Assembly: GCF_000227135.1 (NCBI RefSeq)
Contig: NC_018251.1
Coordinates: 523,806 to 587,805 of the forward strand
Length of the DNA: 64,000 bases
Origin: Leishmania donovani
Lineage: Eukaryota > Euglenozoa > Kinetoplastea > Trypanosomatida > Trypanosomatidae
Reading direction: 5' to 3'
Shown piece after piece: positions 49,801-58,402 of the stretch. The notes beneath the pieces are model-generated. The model worked only from the letters and a program-made list of their open reading frames with translations. It did no database searches and was not told the DNA's origin. The stretch's first letter is position 1; every line of letters begins with the position of its first letter. Made by a program: the position numbers and the translations under genes.

Positions 49801-52800
49801 GGAGGGGGAGAGCGAGCCGATTGTGGCGCGGCCCATCGTGGGCTACATCACGCCCACAGCCGCCTTCTTTGACGCCGAGATGGGCTTCTTCTTCTTTGGC
49901 ACCATGAGTGGCATGATTGGCTGCGTGGATCTGACGGCAGTTTTGTCACGCACAGCCCTGCACGCCGCCGCTGCCGGCGCTGGGTGGGCGTATCCGTTGC
50001 AGGTTTACGGCGCAGTCCTCGCCCATCCGGAGGTGCTGCCGCCGGAAATGGGCGCCGCGTCGACGCCTGCGTCAGAGATGCCGTTGCCGTCTCTCGATTC
50101 CACCGTAAACTACTCCCGTCTGCCGGCTGTTGGCCACCGCAAAACGCGAACAACGTCGCCGTTCTCGTTGGCCGCCGCGGGGATGACCGCCGTCACCACC
50201 AGTGGTGGTTTGCCAGTGAACTGTCTCTTCTTCTGTGGCGTGGGCCACTGCATCATCTCCTCCGATCCCGACGGCGGCATCGTGCGCACTTCCTTCACGG
50301 CCGCCGCTGACACCCTCGACTACGCCCTTGGCACTCCGACGGTGGTAATGGCAACTACCAAGCCGATTCGCTTCATGGTGAGCTGCGCCAGTGGCCGCCG
50401 CTTCGTCACGGTACACAGTGACCGCCGCGCCTTCTTGTGGGCTGTCGGCCGCACCTTGACGGAGTGCGTTCACCAGTACCCGCAGGAGGCGTACGACATC
50501 ATTGATGTCTGCTTCATGCCACCGCATCAGCAGGTGGCCATGCTCATGTCAGACCACAGCATCCGCATCTACGACGAAAGGGGGTCGCGTCCCTTGACCT
50601 CCATCCTACCTCCGCGCGGGTTGAGCAGCCGAGTCGAGGACATGGCCTCCATGACCCTCAAGTGCTCTGCCAACGACGTTGATGGCTGCTTGACATACTT
50701 GCCGACGACGCAGCGGCTGGTGTGTGGGCTGCGCGGTCCCGTTCTGTATGAGCCTATCGCGCGCGCGCCAGCGCGGGGCGGCCCCTCGATCAGCACCGTC
50801 GAGGGTCTCGAGATGCCGGCGGCGACTGATACGCCAGAGAGGAAGAACTCCAACCCAACTGACGCGGTACCCGCGTTGTCGACAGAGGGAATGCAGGCTG
50901 AGGAGGCACCTTTGCCCCCGTCGTCGTCGTCGCTGGGGTCGTCGCTGTCGCTGCCTCGCTTGCCGCAGTCGGCCTTGCCCTTCTCTACGCCAAACTCCAC
51001 CGCTCTCGCGGCGACGCAGGTGACGACTCTCTCGCCGCTGCGCTCGCGCGTCGCGTCCGTCTCCGCGTCGATGGGCTCTTCCACCTACGGTGGGATGCGC
51101 GGCTTGGGGGGCGACACTGCCGGCACCGAGACGGAAAAAGCGAAGGCTGCTGCTGCGGCGGCGCAGGAGGAGGTGAGGCGCCAACGCCAGCTGAACGCCG
51201 CTCTGCATAAGTGTCATCAGCGGCTGCGGCCCCATCAGACTCACTCCTCGGCCGTTATTGGGCTCCTGCTCGACCCCGGGCGCGGCGAGCTGCACAGCTT
51301 CAGCACCGACACGTGGTGCGTGTGGTACTACGAGACAGGTAAGCGCCTCCGTGCGCCTCTGCATGTGCCGCGCGCGGCGGAGAAGGAGCTGGCGGTGCGC
51401 AGTCGGCGTGCTCTCCTGACGTGCTGCAGCTGGAGCACTGAAGGGCGCACGCGTGTGCTGGTGGGCACACGCGACAGCCGAGTGCTGACGCTGGACGCAC
51501 GCCTCGTCTCCGTCATGAGCACGACGGACCCATTCACGCAGAGTGTCAGAGGCCCGACGTCGGGCGCTAGCAGCCCCATGCTCCTCGCAGACAAAGACGT
51601 TGGCGCAATCTCCAGCACTGGGAGCCGCACGCTGCTGTGCAGCGGCCACGTGTGCGAGGTCCGCCGTTACGAGGTCACGGGCGCACCGAAGCCCAGCGGA
51701 GAGGAGAATTTCATCTCTATGCGAGTGGAGCTGCCCTCTGCGTCGACAGCCGTCGCGCCGTCGCCAACGCACGGTGGTGGCACCGTCGCCACTGCAGCCC
51801 CCGCAGCGGCGGCAGTCAAGGACATGAAGTGCACCACAAGCGCCACCCGTGGTGGCTGCAGCGATACCACGATCACTGCCTGCTGCGTGGTGCGGGAGTC
51901 TCACCTGTGCCTTGGCACGGGTGACACACAGCTGTTCTTCTACCGCATGGTCGACCGCAGCAGCCCCGTACACGTGGAGGTGCTGTGCGACGCGCACGGG
52001 GTGCCGGACGTCGGCCGCGTTGTGAGTCTGAACTACCTCAACGACCTGGCGCACGACATACTGCTCGTCGTCGTCGACACCGGGATCCTCTTCCTGTACT
52101 CCTACACGCTGCAGCGCACGCTAGGGCGACACACCTTTCCAACTTTAGGGTCGCAGGTGTTTCTTACCGCATCGCCAACCTTCACATCACGGGGGCACAC
52201 GCGGGGCCATCAGCAGCAGGAGCACTACATCACCAGCGTTGCTGTTGCCCGTGAGGTGGTAGGGGCGCCGCAGTCGTCGCTGCTGATGATGGCCTGTGGT
52301 GACTCGGTGGGGTACGTGCATGTCGTGCCTCTCGCCCACCTGCTCGCCGAGGTTCTGAGCACTACCTCGCGCGATAAGGGTGCGAGTAGCGCAGCGCGCG
52401 TACCCAAGAGTCATGAACTGCGCGTGTCGGCATCCTTTCGTGCCTCGCGCGGCGGTGTGTCATCGCTGGAGGTACTAGCCACGAACTCCTCGAATCCGAC
52501 GGTTGCGTCGCCCAGTCACGCGAGCGTGGAGCTACCCTCCACGGAGCGCACCACAGCCGCCACCTCGACGGCAACGCCATCTACTGTGCCGTTCTCCGAG
52601 CCGCATCTGCTCGTGTTTGCTGCGGGCTTTGACGGTAACGTGCGGGTCTTCAGTCTTTCGCCCAACACGCTACAGCAGGATCTGCTGCCATTGCCCCACT
52701 TCGCGCCCACCACCTCCAACAGCACGTGGTCGGCGATGACGACGTCGCTGCAGCTGCCCCAGTCCTTCGCCACGAGCATTAGCTACACGAGAGCGTCGCA

Positions 52801-55582
52801 CAACAGGACAGTGGTGCCCAGCCTGCCACGACGCAGCTCGTCTTTTCGAACCGTTGGCGGCGGCAGGGCCTCGCTGCCGAACCACGCCGTCGGAGCAATG
52901 TGCTACGAGGTGAACACGGTCGGACTCTGTGGCGTGGACACGTGGGACCTATGCGACCCGCGCACCTTCAGCGATATCGAGCAGGCCACGGTAATTACTC
53001 AAGCCCACAGCGACGGCCACATTGGCTTCGCGCTTCCATCCATCCTCGACGACGTAGACGATAGCGAGAGGAACGTGGAAGGGTGCGGAGTGGCTGAGAA
53101 CGCGGCCAGTGCTCCTGGAGAACGCATCGCTGCCGTCGGCCTGGCCTCCACAACGGTGACGAAGGAAAGCGGGGCCGTGTTGCTCTATGACATCCTGCGC
53201 AGATCCAAGAAGCAGAAGCCGGGTAGCCCCACTGCCGCCGTCGGCACTTATGCGCAGCAGCCATTCCATCAATCGCGGTTAGCTGCAACAACCACCGGCG
53301 TCGCTGCGGACGGGGCAACTCCTCGTCAGTGCGGCAGCGCACCCAGGTCCCGTTCGCCGCCGCCGCCGCCGTCCTCTGCGCGCATGGCTACACCTGCTGC
53401 AACGACAGTCGTAGCCGACACACGGGCTGCCGCAGCTTGGTCAGGGAAGGGAGATGCCGGCACCAACGACGGACCCGTCCGCTATCCAGGATGCTGTACG
53501 AGCGCTGCACCGCCTCTGCCGCCACCACCACCGGCGCACTTCACGCCGCACACAATCGGCGAGTTGGTGCGCGATGCGCTGCCGTATTCATGGAGTCGCT
53601 CCTCCAGCATGAGGGACATTGTCGCGGCGTCATCCTCTCCTCTTGATCCGCCCATGCAGGACGCCGCAGGCTGCGTGCGCGACAGCCACATCCATGGTGT
53701 TCTCTCGCCGATCCCGCACCCGCAGGCGATGCGGAACCCGCTTGTACGCGTGTACCCGCTGGCCCTTCTACGGCAGATGGGTCTGCTGCACCCCCTGGAT
53801 ACCACTCCAGATGTCGACCCAGAGACCGGGCTGCTGGTGCTCATCTCCGCGCACGACGCCTTCAGGCCCTGGAAGACGCGACTGCTAGGGACGGAGAGCG
53901 CAAGCACCGCCACGGCGGCGCCGAACCTGATGGCCACTTCGCCCATGACCAGCCTCATGTCGGTAAACCCCGCACTAGCGACGGCTGAGGTGAGTCGACC
54001 GCCGTCAGCTGCGGAGACGAACGACACTGACACGGTCATAAACGTGCAGAAATGCGCGTACACGCTGTCGTCCTCGCACTCTTTTTCGGAAACGAGCGGG
54101 TTCCTGTGCTCTCGTCACGCTGCGGCGACCGCGTGGCCGACGCCGCTTTCTCTGACCCCGGATCACACGAGGAGTGCAGGGGCGGAGGCGGGGTGGCGAC
54201 ACAGCAGCACTGGCGCCGACGATACAGAGCCCGAAACGTCGGTGTTCCTGACCGAGGGAGGGGTAGACTGGACTCGTCGGAGGTTGCGCACCGCGACCCC
54301 CGCCAGCTCTACGTGCTCTCCCCTGCGCCCCCTGGGCACGGCGACGGTGGCGGGAGAGCCGAGCTCTGCTTCTCGCCGTACGATCACGGAGGAGGAGAAG
54401 ACTGCTGTGGCAGACGCGGAAGGGTCGCAGCGGGTCACCATTCGCGCCCCTTCCACCACAGAGTGGAAGATCGTTTCCGACGCGATCCGCGATAGCGCGG
54501 AGGCGTCGTCGCGACGGTCCATCTCGTCCGCGAACCCGAGCAGTGCTCTCGCGTGGTCGAACCGCTCGCACCCTCCGTTATTCCCGCCTGCACCACCCAC
54601 CTCGGCACAGTCATTGGCAAAGCAGAAACTCACATACCTGCGTGGCGCTTTGGGAAGCGTCGATGCAGAGGTGCTCCGCATGAGGGAGGATCAGATGATG
54701 CTGGCGCACATGGCTGCCCGTCTGGATTGCTCGCGGCAGGTGCCGCTGCCGGCCCATGGAAACGCTACAGCCGCCATGGATGGCACATGGACGCACTCGC
54801 CTCCAATGAGCACCCCTGCCTTGGGCGAGTACACCTCTCGACTCATCCGCCTGTGGCGGCAGCGCGCTGGCGACGCGGTGGTGGAGGCTGTCACTGCCGC
54901 CCTCAAAGCCCTCGGAGCTGAGGAGGCCGCAGAGACGCACGGTTCCGCCGCCGCCACTGAGGACACGGGAACAACCACCAGCGCCGGCGCCTCCGCAACC
55001 TCTGCCATGCCACAAACAGCCGCTGCGCGCGCAAGAGAGCCGCAGCTGGGCAGTCGCAGCTTTCCAACCCGCGGGTTGAAGGCCGGCGGTAAGGGGGCGC
55101 CGGGAAAGGCGATGTTGTCGCCACGTCAGCGCGATCCTACAGTGATGGCGTCGTCCTCGCGGTCAGAGCGGCGATCAAGCCACGGAGGCCAGTCTAGCCC
55201 CCAAACCGCGTACGCCGCAATGCTGCAGGCAAGTGCATCCACAACGTTCGGGCTCGAGCTCTTAGCCCTGTCGCTGCCAAATGAACCACAGGCAGCGCCG
55301 ACTCGCGCGCGGCGCCGCACTGGCCGAGTCGCCGACGCATCGCTGTCGGCCGGAGCAGCCGCGGCACCTTCAAGACGGGGAGCAAGGGCGGCCGTGTCGG
55401 CAGCAGCAACAGCCGCCTCCTCCAAGGCAGCTCCTCATCTCGAGACAAGGCTTCCCATGACTGCCGTGCAGCAGGACGTGCAGCCCATCCGGGTGTGCTT
55501 GCCGTCAACGCTCCGCGCCGATGAGGGAGAGCGGATGTGGCTGCGGCGCTTCGAGGCTGCTTTCAACAACGTGGACAAGTGA
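46823..55582 (+). CDS. Giant WD40-repeat protein
   Basis: 2919 aa from the first in-frame ATG (46823), two bases after an AG. WD40-like blades are scattered through the middle: VTSSKDGLLKVWDTTSG (from 871), FVTVHSDRRAFLWAVG (from 1194), MSDHSIRIYDERG shortly after, FSTDTWCVWYYETG (around 1496) and FAAGFDGNVRVFSL (around 1933). Together with the weaker strands between them, this suggests two or more beta-propellers spanning about 860-2000. The N-terminal 850 residues include a folded-looking start (DDPEKRISLHRQLRGRYNP) and a Trp/Cys-containing block, with low complexity between. The C-terminal 900 residues are mostly low complexity, ending in a charged RMWLRRFEAAFNNVDK. Large WD40 proteins usually act as scaffolds, often in cilia or vesicle traffic, but no specific complex is indicated. 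Confidence 0.85.
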   Translation: MERTEFLDSTYRGGGGGRGGEALLMNESSSLQRTARARAHAAQYLMDIDNACMPLLPDDPEKRISLHRQLRGRYNPTQIPLSSLSCAAYLSASDVAQLAALFRQYNLFSSEVVNALDRDDSGGGSGKSSAEGKGKEAVAAAATATAAKAPKSRPRSVGRDGEATPQSPSTVCPTVAAAPRPPVVLDAMHGKAGMGVLRCIARRWPPASPSVRPLGSTSPWAADVVAAAAGAAVTSSFSAPPSGRRAEGEPVARTLTETAAEDRRELAEPFTSESNDAALTTGWLVELLLEMVIENSAHSANASVGGGGAAPAAARAASGQPPTPPAASLPQPRPGTGSHHPYNNVDATHVAPTCFNSATMTCQTRRRDARVDQLRHFKAELTAWAERLAQKCDEREHRAAWHECVAQEEVLQRYQACVLQNQAPRLMGASLTGAPGGTSGALSSRPKMLSFVNFEPAGALVSSKAGSNVSPRRNGGTGGRSNVSWGPPHVVKAVSPDAATTPTTRGTLCPSPLGSAARLIEPSGDPQSNTLPAAVQQQQPEISTHSDTSDADEVLSMHNNDNGGGLAHPSLPVEMLHSTVSSLAGSMVVLPSNAAGLGAGVVPPSMSVSVTGVSGAAADRSLLAAKARLTAPALKDLLQQPTQLYAYLWTSSAAARLAEEEERHQHHQRVRMVRGAQPPPSRGGDKSPSGSSVSPTESAFGARRSRAAAVQHLVCWSDVASNLLMGLETTWLSQRHEAAYARVPTALLEDLSEMTAPKRGGSGHHIGAGSNAHTVPRSFISTHEDGSDDDSDSLDGVALGGGTSSGSGVAGSGQACRRRLHKSGLGNDAVALQQRAVLFNSLGAAAETTLGALHSEAADHILASPTWRYTVTSSKDGLLKVWDTTSGQFVSTILNIGQSWVLTMTFLHGGEFLMVATSAAEITVVNFPAGGVLLKLRGCTSLATAVPQVKQPSTFFTKRYGLKPGECGRHKPTCSDGGGWLGAAAAARLMEYAEGESEPIVARPIVGYITPTAAFFDAEMGFFFFGTMSGMIGCVDLTAVLSRTALHAAAAGAGWAYPLQVYGAVLAHPEVLPPEMGAASTPASEMPLPSLDSTVNYSRLPAVGHRKTRTTSPFSLAAAGMTAVTTSGGLPVNCLFFCGVGHCIISSDPDGGIVRTSFTAAADTLDYALGTPTVVMATTKPIRFMVSCASGRRFVTVHSDRRAFLWAVGRTLTECVHQYPQEAYDIIDVCFMPPHQQVAMLMSDHSIRIYDERGSRPLTSILPPRGLSSRVEDMASMTLKCSANDVDGCLTYLPTTQRLVCGLRGPVLYEPIARAPARGGPSISTVEGLEMPAATDTPERKNSNPTDAVPALSTEGMQAEEAPLPPSSSSLGSSLSLPRLPQSALPFSTPNSTALAATQVTTLSPLRSRVASVSASMGSSTYGGMRGLGGDTAGTETEKAKAAAAAAQEEVRRQRQLNAALHKCHQRLRPHQTHSSAVIGLLLDPGRGELHSFSTDTWCVWYYETGKRLRAPLHVPRAAEKELAVRSRRALLTCCSWSTEGRTRVLVGTRDSRVLTLDARLVSVMSTTDPFTQSVRGPTSGASSPMLLADKDVGAISSTGSRTLLCSGHVCEVRRYEVTGAPKPSGEENFISMRVELPSASTAVAPSPTHGGGTVATAAPAAAAVKDMKCTTSATRGGCSDTTITACCVVRESHLCLGTGDTQLFFYRMVDRSSPVHVEVLCDAHGVPDVGRVVSLNYLNDLAHDILLVVVDTGILFLYSYTLQRTLGRHTFPTLGSQVFLTASPTFTSRGHTRGHQQQEHYITSVAVAREVVGAPQSSLLMMACGDSVGYVHVVPLAHLLAEVLSTTSRDKGASSAARVPKSHELRVSASFRASRGGVSSLEVLATNSSNPTVASPSHASVELPSTERTTAATSTATPSTVPFSEPHLLVFAAGFDGNVRVFSLSPNTLQQDLLPLPHFAPTTSNSTWSAMTTSLQLPQSFATSISYTRASHNRTVVPSLPRRSSSFRTVGGGRASLPNHAVGAMCYEVNTVGLCGVDTWDLCDPRTFSDIEQATVITQAHSDGHIGFALPSILDDVDDSERNVEGCGVAENAASAPGERIAAVGLASTTVTKESGAVLLYDILRRSKKQKPGSPTAAVGTYAQQPFHQSRLAATTTGVAADGATPRQCGSAPRSRSPPPPPSSARMATPAATTVVADTRAAAAWSGKGDAGTNDGPVRYPGCCTSAAPPLPPPPPAHFTPHTIGELVRDALPYSWSRSSSMRDIVAASSSPLDPPMQDAAGCVRDSHIHGVLSPIPHPQAMRNPLVRVYPLALLRQMGLLHPLDTTPDVDPETGLLVLISAHDAFRPWKTRLLGTESASTATAAPNLMATSPMTSLMSVNPALATAEVSRPPSAAETNDTDTVINVQKCAYTLSSSHSFSETSGFLCSRHAAATAWPTPLSLTPDHTRSAGAEAGWRHSSTGADDTEPETSVFLTEGGVDWTRRRLRTATPASSTCSPLRPLGTATVAGEPSSASRRTITEEEKTAVADAEGSQRVTIRAPSTTEWKIVSDAIRDSAEASSRRSISSANPSSALAWSNRSHPPLFPPAPPTSAQSLAKQKLTYLRGALGSVDAEVLRMREDQMMLAHMAARLDCSRQVPLPAHGNATAAMDGTWTHSPPMSTPALGEYTSRLIRLWRQRAGDAVVEAVTAALKALGAEEAAETHGSAAATEDTGTTTSAGASATSAMPQTAAARAREPQLGSRSFPTRGLKAGGKGAPGKAMLSPRQRDPTVMASSSRSERRSSHGGQSSPQTAYAAMLQASASTTFGLELLALSLPNEPQAAPTRARRRTGRVADASLSAGAAAAPSRRGARAAVSAAATAASSKAAPHLETRLPMTAVQQDVQPIRVCLPSTLRADEGERMWLRRFEAAFNNVDK

Positions 55583-56103
55583 AACAAGTGCTGACCGACG
55601 CCATTTGGCATCGCAGGCGGCGCCCTCCAGTGCCGCATCTCTGGCGCACCGCCAACAGCTTCTTATCGCTCCTGTTCAGCTTCAAACACGTTTTTTTTTT
55701 GTTTTTCTAACCTGGTCGGTATTGTAGCCACCTTGAAGTACCCCGCGCTGCTTCTCTCACTCACTCCTGCCTCTCTTTCTCATTTTGTGCTCTCACGCTC
55801 TCTGGCGCGCTGCGGAAGCCTTTCGGTGCCTGCCCGTGCGTGTGTCGCGCGTTCCGCTTCCGCATCAGAGATGCGCCGAGAGAGAGAGAGAGAGAGGTGC
55901 TCGATACTTCACTGCATCTCTTCTCTTGCGCGCGTATCTGCTCTCTCCCTTTTCACCTGTTCCGTTCTGCTGCACTTACATGTCTGATCGGGCGCGCCGG
56001 CATGCGCTTTGGCTTTTGACGGCCTCCCACCTCTATCCTTCACTCTTGCACCTGGAACAGCTCCGCGCCCCCCCCCCTCCCCTCTCCTCCACTTCCCCCC
56101 CCC

Positions 56104-56202
56104 NNNNNNNNNNNNNNNNNNNNNNNNNNNNNNNNNNNNNNNNNNNNNNNNNNNNNNNNNNNNNNNNNNNNNNNNNNNNNNNNNNNNNNNNNNNNNNNNN
56201 NN
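56104..56202. other. Assembly gap (99 N) between CTCCACTTCCCCCCC repeats
   Basis: The bases before the gap (CTCCACTTCCCCCCCCC, ending 56103) and after it (CTCCACTTCCCCCCCCTC, from 56203) are near copies, so a tandem C-rich repeat probably collapsed here. Confidence 0.95.
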
Positions 56203-56700
56203 CTCCACTTCCCCCCCCTCCCCCCCCCCCCCACCCCACACACACACCTTCCCTCTGCACGCACATGCGCAAGAATGCGACGTGAACACGTGCTTTGGCA
56301 CCTCGTCCCCAACTCGAGAACGCGTTCGTGCAGTTGCGCGCTCGGATGTGAGCCCGATGTCTGCGCGTGTACGTGTCTGATGTACATAGTAGGCCATGCG
56401 CCCTTGTGTGTGTGTGTGTGTACGCTGCCATCTATGTAAGTTGTCCGGCCAGCCGAGCCCTCCACTTTCGCCATCACTACCACAGCACAAAGCGAAGGAA
56501 GCCAAGAAAATCAACCGGACGTCTGTCTCGGCCGAGGCCCCTCCACCCCATGCGACCCTCCTTCTCTCAGCTCTCTCTAGTCCTGCTGTGAAACACTTCT
56601 GTGGTGGCGTGTGCCCGTCACCACACCGTCGCGCTCCCCTTTTCCGCTGTGATGCACACCCACACACATCCATGTACGCATACAACTCCTGGCCATGCAC

Positions 56701-56743
56701 TCCCACTCCTCTCTGTCTTTCTGTCTCTCTCTTTCCGTCGCAG
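56701..56743 (+). promoter_or_regulatory. Candidate spliced-leader acceptor for the 56797 small ORF
   Basis: About 40 nt of C/T with few purines ends in CGTCGCAG, AG at 56742-56743, 54 nt before ATG 56797. Confidence 0.4.
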
Positions 56744-56796
56744 CCGCGGTCATCACTGCTGACACCCGCGCATGTGCACAGAAACCCGCGACGAAC

Positions 56797-56916
56797 ATGC
56801 TCGCGTACATCGTCGTTTTCCCAAAGCTCGACTTACCGAAGCATCCGCGTGTCGCGAAGCGACTGTGCCGGAAACTCATCGTTTCCAACACGGAAGCTCG
56901 GCTGGTAGGGTACTAG
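56797..56916 (+). CDS. Candidate small protein, 39 aa
   Basis: ATG to TAG, 39 codons. It starts MLAYIVVFPKLDLPKHP and continues with a basic middle (RVAKRLCRK) and a short tail ending RLVGY. Unlike the surrounding translated spacer sequence, it is not Cys/His/Arg/Thr microsatellite-like, has balanced hydrophobic and charged residues, and lies 54 nt behind a good polypyrimidine-AG acceptor. Small basic proteins of this size include mitochondrial complex or ribosomal subunits, but no family is recognised. It could still be a chance ORF in the 5' UTR of a downstream gene. An in-frame ATG at 56695 lies before the acceptor and would be excluded from the mRNA. Confidence 0.35.
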   Translation: MLAYIVVFPKLDLPKHPRVAKRLCRKLIVSNTEARLVGY

Positions 56917-57448
56917 TGGTACAGCAGACGGTTTAGGACACCCAACATGCGCTGACACATTATCCGGCCGCCATGCACGCGTGTCGCTCGTTCTTATGCC
57001 TGTCTCCTGCAGTCCTCCGTTTCTGCCCGACTGGTTGCGACCTCACCCCTTTCGCCTGCACCGAACGTGAGCACCGTCTCGAATTTTTTTGGGGTCCATC
57101 CCCCCTTCCTCCTTCTCGTAAGAGCCACCAAATTGACTTCCTTTCAGGGACGCTCAGACAGGCAGAGATACAGGGAGAGAGGGAGGGGGAGCCCACACAT
57201 TCGGCTTGCGTTTTCGATGCGGTGTCGCGTTGACGCGTCATCGTTGCGACCGGCTTTCCTTTTCCTTCATCTCCGTCTGCGTCCCTCGTGGTCTTTGGTG
57301 AGGTCACTCACCAACGTTTGTGCGCCCGCTTTCGCTTGTTGTTCTTTGTTCGATTCCTTCGATCGGTTCCTTTTTTTCGTTGTGCGTTTCTGAACCCCTT
57401 CCTGCTCTCTCCTGCTCCCACTTCCGCAGTGATGCGCTTGACTTGTGC
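56917..57448 (+). other. Spacer between two candidate small genes
   Basis: About 530 nt, T- and C-rich, ending in the pyrimidine tract before AG 57428-57429. No other gene is seen. Confidence 0.5.
57388..57429 (+). promoter_or_regulatory. Candidate spliced-leader acceptor for the 57449 gene
   Basis: A tract rich in CCCTTCCTGCTCTCTCCTGC-type pyrimidines ends in TTCCGCAG, AG at 57428-57429, 20 nt before ATG 57449. A competing out-of-frame ATG at 57432 starts a low-complexity frame. Confidence 0.45.
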
Positions 57449-57823
57449 ATGCTTGCTGCTATGCTTTCCTCGACTGGCTTCCCCTCCTCCGCCTCTTCCG
57501 CGAACACAGGTGGGGGTGGGGGGGGCACTTCCGTCCTCCCATCTTGGAGTCGCCTCCAGGATGCGCATGGGGCTCGTCCGAGGGGTGCGGGAGGCACCAC
57601 GACAGAAGCAGCAACGGTGGTAACCCCGGCAGACATTCGGGGAGGGGGCCGAGAGTGTATACCCCTGCCCAGCTCCACTTGTGGCTTCTCCAGGCTATCG
57701 AATCCCCAAGACACACGCACAAATATAAATACGGCTGATGACAGGCACGTGCAGTCGCTGGGCTACCCGGCTGCATTGTTCGTGCTCCTTCACAAGTCCA
57801 TCAAATACCCAAAGGATGTGTGA
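57449..57823 (+). CDS. Candidate small hypothetical protein, 124 aa
   Basis: 124 codons from the in-frame ATG behind a strong acceptor-like tract. The N-terminal half is Ser/Gly/Thr-rich (MLAAMLSSTGFPSSASS...) in the style of other proteins in this window. The C-terminal third looks ordered: STCGFSRLSNPQDTRTN, then DDRHVQSLGYPAALFVLLHK and a KSIKYPKDV terminus. The frame is open upstream but has no other ATG. No domain is recognised. The 580-nt spacer and next gene that follow are compatible with an independent mRNA. Alternatives are a chance ORF or the 5' UTR of the START gene. Confidence 0.45.
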   Translation: MLAAMLSSTGFPSSASSANTGGGGGGTSVLPSWSRLQDAHGARPRGAGGTTTEAATVVTPADIRGGGRECIPLPSSTCGFSRLSNPQDTRTNINTADDRHVQSLGYPAALFVLLHKSIKYPKDV

Positions 57824-58036
57824 AGCCCTCTTCCCCGCTCTCTCCTCCTCCCTAAACTATGCAACGGGCCTGCGAGGCCACGTGCGAAGTATGCGAACCG
57901 CGTTTACGCCCCCGTAAAAAAAAAACGGAGCGCTCTTCATTCTACATTCCTCTAGCCCCTTTCTTCCTTCCCATCCGGAAATCCACGAGAACCAAGTAGG
58001 TCAAGTAGGAGCAGCAACAGCACACGCTCCTGCTGG

Positions 58037-58075
58037 CACACACACACACACACACACACATACACATACACACAC
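58037..58075. repeat. CA microsatellite with TA interruptions
   Basis: A CA run to about 58060, followed by CATACACATACACA-type units. Confidence 0.85.
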
Positions 58076-58261
58076 ATCCAGACGCAGGCGCACAGCTACC
58101 TGTTTCGCCTTTTATTATCTCCTCTCGCCGCCTCCCTTCTTAGTCTTCCATCCTGCTCTTTGTTCGGGCTATACTTCATCGGGAATAGCGCGTGCGTCAC
58201 CGCTGGCGCTCCTGCTTAGCTCTTTCTGCGTTCTCGGCTTCACAGCGCACCCAACCCCCGC

Positions 58262-58310
58262 CGCTGCTCTTTCCCCCTCCCCCCTGCATCGCCCATCGGT
58301 ATCTTCTCAG
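58262..58310 (+). promoter_or_regulatory. Candidate spliced-leader acceptor for the START-domain gene
   Basis: A CTGCTCTTTCCCCCTCCCCC tract, then TATCTTCTCAG with AG at 58309-58310, giving a 5' UTR of about 92 nt. AG at 58395-58396 is a closer alternative. Confidence 0.5.
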
Positions 58311-58402
58311 CTGCGGTCAAGTAAAGACACACCCGCACAGAGAGGGGACGAAGGCGACACTGCCCTGCACCAGTGCAGCGGGAATAAACTCTCACAGCCA
58401 CG

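Larger units (their letters stand above)
55583..56796 (+). other. Intergenic spacer with poly-C-flanked gap
   Basis: About 1.2 kb. It starts with a T-rich 3' UTR (T10 near 55691), a GA run near 55880 and CT-rich blocks, then a 99-N gap inside poly-C sequence, CA/GT-rich sequence and finally a splice-acceptor-like tract. No gene is seen before 56797. Confidence 0.55.
57824..58402 (+). other. Intergenic spacer with CA microsatellite
   Basis: About 0.6 kb with an A10 run near 57917, a CA/TA tract at 58037-58075 and the acceptor region of the START gene. No gene is seen. Confidence 0.6.

Noticed and set aside
50606..52054. 482-codon - strand frame inside the giant WD40 gene
   Set aside because: Antisense shadow with skewed Arg/His composition. 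The + frame holds WD40 motifs throughout.
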